DNA of 64,000 nt from Pseudomonas sp. TH43 (GCF_016650635.1 NZ_JAEKFI010000001.1:1302001-1366000); one strand, 5' to 3'; counted from the stretch's first letter, positions 30,501 to 37,555 are shown. Numbers and translations are program-made. Notes: a model not told the origin generated them from the sequence alone.

Positions 30501-32044
30501 AGGGTGGTGGTGCCCGTGAAACCGGTGTTAGCGCCGCTGACGGTGAGGCTGCCAGTGCCGGTTTTGGTCAGGCCGCTGCTGCCGCTGATCAAGCCACCGA
30601 GGGTCAGTGCGCCGGTGCCGCCAGCCGTCAATGTGCCGCCGAGGCTGATGGCGTTGGCCAGGCTGATGGTGCCCGGTGCGCTCAGCGTCGTCGCGCCCGT
30701 GACATTGAGGGTGCCGGTGCTGAACGCCTGATTGTTGCTCACCAGCACCGTGCCGCCATTAAGCGTGGTGTTGCCAAGATAGGTGTTGGCCGCGCTGAGG
30801 TTAAGCTGGCCGGTACCGGCCTTGGTAAAACCGCCGCTGCCGGAAATCACTCCGCTCAAAGTGGTGGCATTGGTGCCTTGCACCGTAACGCCACCCGCAC
30901 CGAGTGAGATCAGATTGCTGAGGTTCAACCCGGCGTTGCTGGCCTGCAAAATCCCGCCGTTGGAGGTGATCACACCGCTGCCGAAGGTGGCGTTGTTGTT
31001 GAACTGCGCAACACCGCCATTGAGGGTGGTCGCGCCGCTGACCAATGGCCCCTGCAAGGTCCAGGTGCCGCTGTTGAGGGTCAGGTTGTTGAAGTTGACG
31101 TAGGTCGCACTCGAAGCGGTGCCAGTGCCGGTGGTGCCGCCGCCGAGGCCTATCGGATTTTGCAGGATCAGGCTGTTGGTACCGCCCGCGCCGCCATCGA
31201 CGGTGCCGGTCGGGGCAAACGTCAGGTTGATACCGATCAGGCCGCCAAGCCCCACCGAGACCTGAACACCATCACCGACTTGCACGGAAGAACCGGTAAC
31301 GGCGGTGAAGGTGTTGGTGCTCGCCGCGCCCATCGACACGCCGCCGGTAATTGCACCGGCGTTGGTGAAAGTGTTGCCCGCCGCCGACGTCTCGAACGCG
31401 ATCCGGCCATTGATCGTACCGGTGGCGCTGTTGGTCATGTTGACTCGCGAACCGCCATACACCCCGACCACCGGAGTGTCGGCCAGGGTAATCCCGCCGA
31501 CCGACAAGCCGGTGGAAGTGATGGTGCCGTCGTTGGTGATGGTCGTGGTGCCGGCCGCCGCGTTGTTTACCGCAATCCCCAGGCCATCGACGCTGGTCAG
31601 GTTGAGGCCGAGCAACATACCGGTCCCGCGAATGATCCCGCTGGCATTGTTGACCACGCTCACCGCACTGGTGGCGCCGGAGCCAATGAACGCACCGCCG
31701 CTGAGCACCGACACCAGCCCCAACAGCGCCGGGTCGAGAGTGCCGGAGTTGTTCAGGTTGATGTTGGCCCCGGTCAGGTTGAGCACCTTGCCGCCGAGGG
31801 TGGCGTTCATCTGCGCACCGTTGGCGACATTGACCGTCAGGCCGCTGGTGGCACTGCTGTAGTCATTGAGAAACAGCGGCAGCGTCGGCACGCCCGAACA
31901 GGTAATCGTCGAACCTGCCGCCGAGCAGGTCGCAAACGCCTGCTCGCTGACCCCGCCGAACAGAAGCCCGGCGACGCTCAGGTGCACAGCAAGGGAAAGA
32001 GGAGAAAAACGCGATACGAGGGCGACACCAAACCTTGCTTCCAC
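21521..32044 (-). CDS. giant autotransporter with PATR repeats (3507 residues)
   Basis: Type V secreted surface protein. The GTG start has AAGGAG 6 bp upstream (32051-32056). Signal peptide 1-38 (ends SEQAFA). Residues about 40-380 are a distinct beta-rich head with two early Cys. The passenger then consists of about 86-residue units (NALTLGGVISG...NGANLTLNGNNTF...GGTTLNAGTL...LGTGAL) of the autotransporter-associated beta-strand (PATR) type: about eleven in a first block, five to six in a second, fewer in a third. Each block ends in a distinct module with GVYRLxNYxGxLTDNG and a FWDG motif (near 1536, 2263, 2783). The C-terminal barrel runs from about 3233 to 3507, ending SFSLGF. Probable adhesin or biofilm protein. 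Confidence 0.93.
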   Translation of the reverse strand: MEARFGVALVSRFSPLSLAVHLSVAGLLFGGVSEQAFATCSAAGSTITCSGVPTLPLFLNDYSSATSGLTVNVANGAQMNATLGGKVLNLTGANINLNNSGTLDPALLGLVSVLSGGAFIGSGATSAVSVVNNASGIIRGTGMLLGLNLTSVDGLGIAVNNAAAGTTTITNDGTITSTGLSVGGITLADTPVVGVYGGSRVNMTNSATGTINGRIAFETSAAGNTFTNAGAITGGVSMGAASTNTFTAVTGSSVQVGDGVQVSVGLGGLIGINLTFAPTGTVDGGAGGTNSLILQNPIGLGGGTTGTGTASSATYVNFNNLTLNSGTWTLQGPLVSGATTLNGGVAQFNNNATFGSGVITSNGGILQASNAGLNLSNLISLGAGGVTVQGTNATTLSGVISGSGGFTKAGTGQLNLSAANTYLGNTTLNGGTVLVSNNQAFSTGTLNVTGATTLSAPGTISLANAISLGGTLTAGGTGALTLGGLISGSSGLTKTGTGSLTVSGANTGFTGTTTLSAGSLLVTNNNSLGSGALNTAAGTSLDSTANVTLANNIGMTGALNVLGSNALTLGGVLSGTGGITKSGTASLTLTGNNTNSGNTVLNAGSLFVGSNTALGTGALNAAAGTTLDATTAVTLANAVALAGGVTIGGTQALGLSGVVSGAGNLAKNGSANLTLSGNNTFSGGTALNNGTLIVGSNTALGTGALTTATGTTLDASTSVALTNAVSLGGNLNIGGSANLTLGGIVSGSGGLTKNGAANLILNGTNTFLGAIALNAGTITAGVNAALGSGNITVGGAATLDSNAAVTLNNNVLLNNNLAIGGSNALTLGGVISGTSQLVKNGTANLTLNGANTFTGGTALNAGSLTVGNGAALGTGTLTVGGAGGTLNSSANVTLNNAIALNANLTAGGANPLTLGGVISGASNLIKNGASTLTLTGNNTYTGATSLNAGTLIVGSNTALGTGSVNASAGTTLDASTAASLANNVNLGGNVTIGGSNALTLAGVVSGVGGLTKSGPADLILNGANTYFGNTALNVGKLIVGSNTAIGSGALNAAAGTTLDTNTAVTLGNQVNLAGALNVGGSADLTLTGTVAGAGSLVKNGAANLNLNGTNTYVGGTTLNAGTVTVGNSSALGTGALTVGGAATLDSSSPLASLANAVVLNAALSVGGTQDLTLGGVTSGTGQLIKNGAANLTVNGNNTFSGGSTLNAGTLTLGSAGALGSGGLTVGGASTLDTSTGMTVGNNITLNAGLTLAGSNTLNLSGVIDGAGSLTKDGFGDLTLSGNNTFTGALNIASGSLTTVSSGALGNTSGANISAGASLYLNSSASLDGLSGSGSVQIAGGNTLTVGGVSNTSTFDGDLGGSGALTKVGTGTLNLTGSSGITGNTNVNGGTLNLTGSLASSQLNVNNGATLTGTGSALGFITINSGGHLALSSGNTLSASSLILTANSNVDTSLATPSTSSLMNIGGNLTLDGNLNVTDAGGFGVGVYRLFNYIGALTDNGLTVAGVPVGYGLGDILVQTLGNQVNLVVSAPNTNLRFWDGSQTIPNGTVDGGSGTWNAGGTNWTNSNGTLNQTWAGDFAVFQGTAGTVSVNGTQLFTGMQFLTDGYNVVNGTAGLLTAVNGSGGTTAMRVDPGVTATVGVNINGSGILNKLDAGTLVLNGANTYTGGTQLDGGTLVVGSNTALGTGALIANAGTQLDSNTAVTLANAATLNGNLTVLGSNALTLNGVISGTGGLIKNGSASLTLGGNNAFLGPVALNAGGLILASNSALGSATLNAANGTTLDASGTFTAGNAINLAGNLGIVGSNDLTLSGAINGAGSLTKNGAANLILSGANNFLGGVNLNAGTLTAGSNGALGLGNLTVAGASALDSNTSVSLGNNVVLNANLTNTGTSDVALSGVVSGTGGLIKNGASNLTLNGINSYSGGTTLNAGTVTLGTSAGLGSGAVTVAGASTLDTTAPLVLANNMNVNANLSVAGNNNLTLGGVIAGAGTLIKNGLADLTLSGNNTFSGTFDVQSGSLTTLGNSALGSNAGVNLGAASTLNLGGSGSLASLTGSGTALIGGGNTLSIGGNNASSIFDGVLTGTGELNKLGTGTLTLTGINSLTGNTTVNAGTLNVNGSLDSASVLVNSGGTLAGSGALGGAVTVADGGHLAGATGSTLSVNSLVFNANANFDVGLGTPVSGGGNALVNVGGNLTLDGTLNVSDIGGFGSGVYRLINYTGGLTDNGMLIGTVPGSVTPGDLTLQTALANQINLLVTAPGVTVQFWDGNQLIANGSVDGGSGTWGTGTTNWTDVNGTTNQAWTNNFAVFQGTAGTVTVNGAQTITGMQFVTDGYSLQNGTAGSLNLVNGSMGNASVRVDPNATATIGVALNGAGTLGKYDTGTLVLNAANGYTGGTALNGGKIVVGNNAALGTGVLTAAAGTALDSNTAVTLGNGVVLNGGLTVAGSNALTLGGVVSGAGSLIKTGASSLTLNGSNTYSGGTTLNAGTLILGNNSAISSGALSVTGNSTLDSTSALQLANAINLGAQLTLAGNQNTTLIGAVSGSGSLLKNGTGDLLLSGANTYSGGTTLNGGNTTGDTSSLQGAIVNNATLTFAQNADGSYTGNLTGAGTLNKTGSGQLLLTGNNTFTGNTSVQAGGLTVNGVLNSANVNVASGAKIGGSGQVGGAVQLANGATLVGGGTATPLSVGSLALSSGTNLDFSLGSATSSTTVVNVAGNLTLDGTLNISNAGGFGTGVYQLFRYGGSLTDNGLVYGSLPVSAANLTLQTAIANQVNLLVQGTPGEVQFWNGGTTNPDGSIGGGSGVWGPGTNWTDPSGTQALASNGQFAVFGGQSGTVTVLGNQNFTGLQFLTSGYSLTPGAGGTLTPVNGADGSLAPVRVNAGASAEISVPLVGTGGIEKLDSGTLVLSGANTYSGGTTVSGGTLVGNTTSLQGNILNNASLVFQQNANGQFNGRLSGLGAMAKRGAGTLLLTGDNPFSGTVAVDQGVLQVGSRSARASLGGQVTVVNGAGLSGNGSIGSVVNNGVVASGSDAGTLSVAGNLTNNSSGVLALTISSPTATPLAVGGTAALGGGLQVNSLAPFTGNTVYSLITAGGGVTGTFSSTDLPQYAFLDSSLVYGADSVTLAVSRNGNSFTDVAATGNQRGTASALSRNGAAGAALQNQIVNLSVAGARNAFDSLSGEIHASTASAILEDSRYVREAVNDRMRQPSCSAADDPRRALAPSDNQLSSNGCHGEMVGWARALGAWGESDGDSNSAKLDRNLSGFMLGTDKQLDDQWRVGMAAGYTRSDLDAHDRRSDATVESYHLAAYLNSQFDALAVRLGAAYSWHDIESKRDVSVGSYNDRLKANYDARSAQVFGEVGYTIDAAGIALEPFAGLSYVNYDSDKAKEKGGVGRLEAEADQDITFSTLGVRAGKVITLANGGQFTPRAAIGWRHAFGDTKPDADLTFIDGGASFHTQGVPIAKDSALVEAGVDFQISPTGKLGVGYSGQLSKDSNDHAMIISFSLGF

Positions 32045-32269
32045 GGGCTACTCCTTGTCGTGGCCAATTTCTTCCTTGAAGGCGTGCGAAGCCTTGCTTA
32101 TTCCACACGCGAATCAAGACTGCGACGGTCATCACAAAACCGTTGATTGGGGACAACGCTAGTAGACGCCCAGCATTGGGGCACTGATTAAATGGTGTTA
32201 ATACTTTAAGACTAGAGGCGTCTGGAATAAGCATTTCAGCCCGTACCGACGGGCCTTTGACATGGCTTT

Positions 32270-32363
32270 TGTGGCGAGGGGATTTATCCCCGATGGACTG
32301 CGCAGCAGGCCCCGCTTTCAGGGGCCGCTACGCGCCCCACCGGGGATAAATCCCCTCGCCACA
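32270..32363. repeat. REPIN-like doublet, GGGGATTTATCCCC family
   Basis: TGTGGCGAGGGGATTTATCC and GGATAAATCCCCTCGCCACA arms with the same inner CTGCGCAGCAG and GGGGCCGCTACGCGCCCC segments as the copies at 1763 and 11666. Confidence 0.9.
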
Positions 32364-32474
32364 GGAGTCATACCCTCCGGCATTTTTGCGCTTTGAAAAA
32401 TGTGATCGTTCTGTCAGAAAAACCGTTGAAATCGACGAAATATCAGAGATATTGAAAACATTGGTACGGCTTGT

Positions 32475-32486
32475 GCAAACGTTTGC
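32475..32486. promoter_or_regulatory. PurR/LacI-type operator candidate before nucleoside uptake genes
   Basis: Perfect palindrome GCAAACGTTTGC, 83 bp before the start at 32569. It matches the core of the E. coli PurR box (ACGCAAACGTTTTCGT) and the CG-centred operators of LacI-family regulators. The downstream genes are nucleoside-uptake functions, so control by a nucleoside- or purine-sensing LacI-family repressor is likely (inference). No regulator gene is adjacent. Confidence 0.6.
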
Positions 32487-32568
32487 GAACCGTCAATCCC
32501 GGCATTTTCCCGACAAACCCCTACAGGTCCGCAGAATCCGGGCCTCGATCCGCAAAAAAGGACTTTGA

Positions 32569-33528
32569 ATGCACGCCGCAACCCTCTTTCGCGCACCTTT
32601 TGCGCGCACGTTTGCTGTTTCCTTGCTACTGACCGGCGTTACCGGACTTCTCAGCCACAGCGCTTTCGCCCAGCCCGCGTTGCCGGAAGAATCCGCCCAG
32701 GGTGAAGCCCTCAGCCCGGAAGCCAGCCCACCGAAAAAAGGCGCGTACCTGTCGGACTGGTACAACCAGGACCTGATGTTGATCGGCAGCAAAGACATCA
32801 GTTTCGGCCCGCAACCGTCCGACGATATCTACCTGGAGTACGAATACTTCGGCCGCAAGGGCCCGTTCGAACTGTACGGTTACGTCGACATTCCGAAGAT
32901 CTTCAACATCGGCAACAGCCACGATAAAGGCGTGTGGGATCACGGCTCACCGGTGTTCATGGAACACGAACCGCGCATCTCCATCGACTACCTCGCCGGC
33001 CGCAGCCTGGCTATCGGCCCGTTCAAGGAATGGTACGTCGCGTTCGACTGGATCTATGACCACGGCAGCCGCAAGGAAAACCGCGCCAACACGCTCTACA
33101 GCGGTTTCGGCACCGACATCGACACCCATTCACGGGTCAACCTGTCGGCCAACCTGTACGGGCGCTACCAATGGGAAAACTACGGCGCGAGCAATGAATA
33201 TTCGTGGGATGGCTACCGCGCCCAGCTCAAATACATCGTGCCGATCGACAAATTCAGCAACGGCGCGTCGCTGACCTACATTGGCTTCACCAACTTCGAT
33301 TTCGGCTCGGACATCCACAAGGACAACCCGGCGCGCACCGCCAACGCGACCGTGGCGACCAACGTGTTGCTGTACTCGTTCACCCACTTGCGCTTCACCC
33401 TGGTCGGGCGTTATTTCCACAACGGCGGCAACTGGGAGGACGGCAGCGAGCTGAACTTCGGCGACGGTAATTTCCGCGCGCGCTCCAATGGCTGGGGTTA
33501 CTACGCCGGCGTCGGTTATCAGTTCTGA
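32569..33528 (+). CDS. Tsx-family nucleoside-specific outer-membrane channel
   Basis: A 319-residue outer-membrane protein. Signal peptide about 1-34 (ends SHSAFA), then a Tsx/OmpK barrel: SDWYNQDLMLIGSKDISFGPQPSDDIYLEYEYFGRKG is spread over the first strands and the last strand ends in Phe (GYYAGVGYQF). AAGGA lies 7 bp before the ATG. The family lets nucleosides and deoxynucleosides cross the outer membrane. The next gene, 15 bp on, is a purine nucleoside permease, so the two form an uptake pair under the palindrome at 32475. Confidence 0.9.
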   Translation: MHAATLFRAPFARTFAVSLLLTGVTGLLSHSAFAQPALPEESAQGEALSPEASPPKKGAYLSDWYNQDLMLIGSKDISFGPQPSDDIYLEYEYFGRKGPFELYGYVDIPKIFNIGNSHDKGVWDHGSPVFMEHEPRISIDYLAGRSLAIGPFKEWYVAFDWIYDHGSRKENRANTLYSGFGTDIDTHSRVNLSANLYGRYQWENYGASNEYSWDGYRAQLKYIVPIDKFSNGASLTYIGFTNFDFGSDIHKDNPARTANATVATNVLLYSFTHLRFTLVGRYFHNGGNWEDGSELNFGDGNFRARSNGWGYYAGVGYQF

Positions 33529-33543
33529 TCTTCAGGAGGTTTC

Positions 33544-34566
33544 ATGCAAGCAATGACGCGTCTCACCCTGGCCGGTGCAGCCCTGCTCTCTTCCAGCGTT
33601 TGGGCGAGCGAAGCACCGATTCAACCGAAAGTCGTGCTGATCACCATGTTCGCTCCCGAGGCGCAGCACTGGATTGATCGCCTCGAATTGAAGCAGGAAA
33701 TCCGCGTGCCGGGTCTTTCCGCCGAATACCCGAGCATCCGTTGCAATGCCCGGCAGGTGTGCCTGCTGACCACCGGCATGGGCCAGACCAATGCTGCCGC
33801 CTCGACCCTGGCGCTGGCCCTGTCGCCGAAATTCGACCTGCGTAAAAGCTACTTCCTGATAGCCGGCATCGCCGGGATCAGCCCCAAACACGGCACCATC
33901 GGCACCGCCGCATGGGCGCATTACCTGGTGGAATTCGGTACGCAGTGGGAGATCGATTCACGCGATGTGCCGTCGAGCTGGCCGACCGGTTACCTGGGCA
34001 TCAACACCCAGGGCCCGAACGAGAAACCGCCGCTGGACTACAAGACCGAAGTCTTCGAACTCAACCCGAAACTGCAAGCCAAAGCGTTCGCCCTCAGCCA
34101 CAAAGTCGAACTCAGCGAGAGCAAGGAATCGGCCGCATGGCGCCTTAAATATCCCTCTGCACCGGCTAATCAGCCGCCCGTGGTCACCCGTTGCGACACG
34201 CTGGCGGGCAACACCTGGTTCTCGGGCACGCGCCTGAGCGAACGGGCCGAGGTCTGGACCAAACTGTTGACCGACAACAAAGGCGAATACTGCACGACGC
34301 AACAGGAAGACAACTCGACCTATGAAGCGCTGCTGCGCGCCAGCCGCGAAGGTCTGGTGGATGTGCAACGCTTGGCCGTGGTGCGGGCCGGTTCCGATTT
34401 CGACCGTCCAGAACCGGGCGGGAGTGAAGTGAACAACCTGCTCAAGTACGCCGATCAGGGCGGATTCGTGCCGGCGCTGGAAAACCTCTATCGCGCGGGC
34501 AATCCGCTGGTGCAGGACATCCTCAAGCACTGGTCGGCATGGGAAAACGGCGTCCCCACCCCGTGA
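33544..34566 (+). CDS. purine nucleoside permease (NUP family)
   Basis: A 340-residue NUP-family protein, related to the yeast/Candida NUP purine nucleoside transporters and to nucleoside phosphorylase folds. Signal peptide about 1-21 (ALLSSSVWA), hence periplasmic. Family blocks: PKVVLITMFAPEAQHW near the mature N-terminus, TTGMGQTNAAAS, FLIAGIAGISPKHGTIGTAAWA, and C-terminal VVRAGSDFDRPEPG. AGGAGGT lies 5 bp before the ATG. Downstream partner of the Tsx channel, probably binding or processing purine nucleosides in the periplasm; despite the family name no membrane helices are visible after the signal. Confidence 0.88.
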   Translation: MQAMTRLTLAGAALLSSSVWASEAPIQPKVVLITMFAPEAQHWIDRLELKQEIRVPGLSAEYPSIRCNARQVCLLTTGMGQTNAAASTLALALSPKFDLRKSYFLIAGIAGISPKHGTIGTAAWAHYLVEFGTQWEIDSRDVPSSWPTGYLGINTQGPNEKPPLDYKTEVFELNPKLQAKAFALSHKVELSESKESAAWRLKYPSAPANQPPVVTRCDTLAGNTWFSGTRLSERAEVWTKLLTDNKGEYCTTQQEDNSTYEALLRASREGLVDVQRLAVVRAGSDFDRPEPGGSEVNNLLKYADQGGFVPALENLYRAGNPLVQDILKHWSAWENGVPTP

Positions 34567-34592
34567 AAATCAAAATCGCACGCCCCAAACAT

Positions 34593-34685
34593 TTGCAGGA
34601 GCAAGGCTTGCCCGCGAAGACGTCAATCCAGTCAAAACACTTATCGACTGACCTGGCGCTTTCGCGAGCAAGCTCGGCTCCTACA
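34593..34685. repeat. mosaic REPIN-like doublet
   Basis: Left arm TTGCAGGAGCAAGGCTTGCC is of the AAGGCTTGCCCGCGAAG variant while the right arm GCGAGCAAGCTCGGCTCCTA is of the CGAGCTTGCTCGCGAA variant, so the arms are not full complements. It lies between convergent nucleoside permease and oxidoreductase genes. Confidence 0.8.
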
Positions 34686-34709
34686 GGGTTTGCGTTGTCA
34701 GAGGAAGCG

Positions 34710-35666
34710 TCAGGGGATGAGGATGACTTTGTCGCCGCTGCCCTGGTTGACGTCGGCGTAGCGCGCCAGGCCCTCAGCCAACGGCGCCTCGACCAACCCT
34801 TGCGGCAACGGCAGCAAGTCTTCATCGAAGAATTTGCCGAACTGCTCGAGCATCGCCGCGCAGTCTGCAACGCCGTACAGCAGCGAGTTGATCCCGACCA
34901 CCGAGCCGCCCTTGCGGTACAACGCCAGCGCGGGCAACTGCACATGACCGTCTACCGGCGCAGCGATGATCGCGATGCGACCGAACGTGGCCAATGCCGC
35001 CACCGAGGCCGGCAGCCAGAAACCGGTGGTATCGAAAATCACATCGGTGCCGCCGCGATACACCGCGTTGACCTGCGCGCCGAGGTCTTCGGGTTTATCC
35101 AGTTGAATCGTCTGATACCCCAGCGCCTGCAAATCCTTCACCTGCTCCGGTCGACGCGCCGCTGCCAGCAACTGCGCGCCGCGAACCTTCGCTAATGCCA
35201 ATGCTGCCGTGGCCACCGCCCCGCCACCGATCACCAGCAAACGGGTTTCGCGATTCACAAGGCTGCGCTCCAACGCATCCCACGCGGTGGTGTAAGGAAC
35301 ACCGAGGCTGGCCGCTTGGGCGAAGCTCAAGTGCGTCGGTTTGGGCGCCACGCCATTGGCCGGCAGTTTGACGAATTCGGCATGAGAGCCATCGGCGAAA
35401 AAGCCCAGCTCACGGCCAGTGCCCCAGACTTCCTGACCGATCAGTGCCTGTGGGCCATCGACCACCACCCCGGCAAAATCCCGTCCGGGAATACGCGGCA
35501 GCGTGGTGTAAGGGAAACGGCCGAGGACGTTTTTGACGTCGCTGGGGTTGAGCCCGGCAGCCTTGATTTGCACCAACACTTCAGTGGCGCCGGGCACCGG
35601 GGTTGGCACTTCGACGAAGCGCAAGGAAGACAGGTCGCCGGTTTTATCGAATTGCAGTGCTTTCAT
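34710..35666 (-). CDS. zinc-independent alcohol dehydrogenase / quinone oxidoreductase (MDR)
   Basis: Medium-chain reductase, 318 residues. Start MKALQFDKTGDLSSLRFVEV with GGAGGTG just upstream (35668-35674). N-terminal GroES-like domain with IKAAGLNPSDVKNVLGRF and PGRDFAGVV; Rossmann domain with LLVIGGGAVATAALALAK for NADPH. No structural-zinc Cys cluster is visible, typical of the quinone oxidoreductase subgroup. Physiological substrate unknown. It is downstream of XapX and AraC genes on the same strand. Confidence 0.87.
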   Translation of the reverse strand: MKALQFDKTGDLSSLRFVEVPTPVPGATEVLVQIKAAGLNPSDVKNVLGRFPYTTLPRIPGRDFAGVVVDGPQALIGQEVWGTGRELGFFADGSHAEFVKLPANGVAPKPTHLSFAQAASLGVPYTTAWDALERSLVNRETRLLVIGGGAVATAALALAKVRGAQLLAAARRPEQVKDLQALGYQTIQLDKPEDLGAQVNAVYRGGTDVIFDTTGFWLPASVAALATFGRIAIIAAPVDGHVQLPALALYRKGGSVVGINSLLYGVADCAAMLEQFGKFFDEDLLPLPQGLVEAPLAEGLARYADVNQGSGDKVILIP

Positions 35667-35697
35667 GGACACCTCCACCGAATGGAAAAAAGGAAAC

Positions 35698-35871
35698 TCA
35701 GGACAGCCAGCCCGCGACCAGTTGCCGGCCCATCGGCCACAATTGCTCACCGGCCAACATCCCCAGCAGACCGACCAGCGCGATGGCCGGAGGCGCGGGC
35801 GAACGGAAATCCAGCGCGCCGTAGAGCAGGCCGACGCCAAGGCCGATGGCCAGTGAAATCAGGTAGTTCAT
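35698..35871 (-). CDS. XapX domain (DUF1427) small membrane protein
   Basis: A 57-residue protein with two hydrophobic segments: YLISLAIGLGVGLLYGAL and PPAIALVGLLGMLAG around a RSPAPP hinge, the XapX signature. GGAG is 9 bp before the ATG at 35871. Family members often lie beside oxidoreductase or xanthosine genes; function unknown. It ends 31 bp before the oxidoreductase start and may be co-transcribed with it. Confidence 0.82.
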   Translation of the reverse strand: MNYLISLAIGLGVGLLYGALDFRSPAPPAIALVGLLGMLAGEQLWPMGRQLVAGWLS

Positions 35872-35985
35872 GGGGAGGAACTCCGCCCGTTGAAAGGAAT
35901 GGGCAGAGTCTAGGGAATCGGCGGGAGCGGCATCGGCCAAGGACTTCTGAATTTCGGCCAAACCCACCGATATGACCGAAAGATC

Positions 35986-36076
35986 CTGTGGGAGCTGGCT
36001 TGCCAGCGAAAGCGGTATGTCTGTTACGAAGGTGCTGGATGTGTGGACGCCATCGCTGGCAAGCCAGCTCCCACAG
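35986..36076. repeat. REPIN-like doublet (GAGCTGGCTTGCCAGCGA family)
   Basis: Arms CTGTGGGAGCTGGCTTGCCA and TGGCAAGCCAGCTCCCACAG, a family represented once in this window. It lies 29 bp after the AraC-type regulator stop. Confidence 0.9.
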
Positions 36077-36105
36077 GTTCGGTGCAGGTTGAGGAAATAG
36101 CGTCG

Positions 36106-36870
36106 TTACAGAGTGAATTGCGACGGGGCGACGCCGAGTTCGCGGCGAAACATGTCGCTGAAACTGCTCGGCGAATAACCCAGCTCACGGGCAATCACAC
36201 TCACCGCTACCCCCTGAATCAACTCCGCCACCGCGGTCGCTAGTTGCACCTGGCGCCGCCACTCGGCGAAGCCCATGCCGAGGCTGTCCTTGAACAGCCG
36301 CGCCAGCGTACGCACGCTGGCCCCCGCGTTTTCCGCGTGCTGTTCGAAAGGAATAGCCAGCGAAGGCGCTGCCATCACGGCCTGACACAGATTCATCAGG
36401 CGACGATCGGAATCGTCCGGCATCGGGATTTTCAACTGCGAACGCCGTGCGCGTTTCAACTCGAGCAGCGCCAGCCCGACCAACGCTTCGTAATACTCCG
36501 GCGCACCATTGTCGCCCTGCTCCACCAGCCCGACGATCAGCTCACGCAGCAGACCGCCGACTTCGATCACCTGCACCGTCTCATCCAGCGTCGCCGCCAA
36601 CGCCGGGCGCAGGTAGATATTGCGCATCTGCAAATCCGACACCACCCGAATTCCGTGCGGGACACCCGGCGGCAACCACACCGCCCGTTGCGGCGGTACC
36701 ACCAGCGCCTCATGCGGGGTTTCGACCCACATCACCCCGCTCATCGCATACAGCAACTGGCCCCAGACATGCTCATGCGGCTCGATGAACAGCCCACGCG
36801 GATAGGTGCGCGCCAGCGGTTGCACAGGCACATCGGTGTCACTCAGATCGGGCGGGACGGCAAGGGCCAT
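36106..36870 (-). CDS. AraC-family transcriptional regulator with cupin sensor
   Basis: A 254-residue regulator. The N-terminal half is an AraC-type cupin (PHEHVWGQLLYAMSGVMWVE, then PPQRAVWLPPGVPHGI), the C-terminal half a double helix-turn-helix: ASVRTLARLFKDSLGMGFAEW and VSVIARELGYSPSSFSDMFRRELG. Similar proteins control small exporter or detoxification genes in response to a small molecule. It precedes the XapX and oxidoreductase genes on the same strand, with the repeat at 35986 between, so regulation of those genes is possible but not shown. Confidence 0.9.
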   Translation of the reverse strand: MALAVPPDLSDTDVPVQPLARTYPRGLFIEPHEHVWGQLLYAMSGVMWVETPHEALVVPPQRAVWLPPGVPHGIRVVSDLQMRNIYLRPALAATLDETVQVIEVGGLLRELIVGLVEQGDNGAPEYYEALVGLALLELKRARRSQLKIPMPDDSDRRLMNLCQAVMAAPSLAIPFEQHAENAGASVRTLARLFKDSLGMGFAEWRRQVQLATAVAELIQGVAVSVIARELGYSPSSFSDMFRRELGVAPSQFTL

Positions 36871-37015
36871 GGCGAGTATTCATTGGGGTTGGCAGAAGCG
36901 CCATGGTAACGAGTCAGTCATTTCGCCGCCAACGGTAGAAACCGTCGGACAATCCGAGTGAATTTTCCACGCGCGCCGCGATCCTTCTATTACCACAGGG
37001 AGGAATACGGGCTTT

Positions 37016-37243
37016 ATGAACAACGCAAAACTCTATGTCATCGATTACACCCTTCACGGCACGCCCAAGTCGTTCATTATCCGCTCGGACAAAATGGACA
37101 ACGCCGAGGCGTGGCACTGGGCGAGTTGCGACGCCGGCGTCGGTCGCATCCCTCGCTTTGGTCGGGAAAAGGTGCAAAAGACCAGCAAGCCGATGGCGGA
37201 AAAATTCGGCGTGGAAAACGTCGTGTGGCGACCGACCAGCTAA
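37016..37243 (+). CDS. DUF6555-like small cytoplasmic protein
   Basis: A 75-residue protein: MNNAKLYVIDYTLHGTPKSF at the start, DNAEAWHWASCDAGVGRIPRF in the middle, and KPMAEKFGVENVVWRPTS at the end. It resembles the Pseudomonas DUF6555 family as I remember it; function unknown. GGGAGGA is 12 bp upstream, a long spacing. No signal peptide or membrane segment. It is followed 39 bp later by another small gene on the same strand. Confidence 0.7.
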   Translation: MNNAKLYVIDYTLHGTPKSFIIRSDKMDNAEAWHWASCDAGVGRIPRFGREKVQKTSKPMAEKFGVENVVWRPTS

Positions 37244-37282
37244 GCTCAGCCTGGCGATTGCGATCATTCGGGGGAATGCACC

Positions 37283-37555
37283 ATGAGCACCATCAACAGT
37301 CCGGCGCATCTGGAATATGGCCTCGATACGCTGTTCGGGCGTATTACCAAAAGCGTGGAGTGTCGGGTTGGGCTGGAGGCGGTCGACGCTGATCCCTTTT
37401 GCTTCGCCCTGAGGGTCCCGGCGCCGTTACCCGAAAATCTGGACCAGGCGAAAACCGTGGTGGTCCGGGTTGAAGGTCGACGACTGCAGGGCACGGTGCG
37501 CCATACCGAGCGAATGGATGATGAAAGTCTGAAACTGGAAGTGGAGCCTGATTAG
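37283..37555 (+). CDS. 90-residue hypothetical protein
   Basis: Starts MSTINSPAHLEYGLDTLFGR, with GGGGGA 7-8 bp before the ATG. It is hydrophilic, with no signal peptide, and the C-terminal half (TVVVRVEGRRLQGTVRHTE) suggests a small beta-structured domain. I do not recognise a family. The TAG stop lies inside the stem of the following terminator. Probably co-transcribed with the DUF6555-like gene. Confidence 0.65.
   Translation: MSTINSPAHLEYGLDTLFGRITKSVECRVGLEAVDADPFCFALRVPAPLPENLDQAKTVVVRVEGRRLQGTVRHTERMDDESLKLEVEPD

Larger units (their letters stand above)
32045..32568. other. 524-bp divergent intergenic region
   Basis: Separates the autotransporter from the divergent nucleoside channel gene. 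The autotransporter side is A/T-rich around 32185-32215, with a long-spaced inverted repeat AGACGCC (32164) / GGCGTCT (32217) and a weak hairpin GCCCGT-ACCG-ACGGGC (32239-32254). The middle holds a REPIN-like doublet. The right part holds the PurR-like palindrome at 32475. No gene was seen. Confidence 0.75.
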
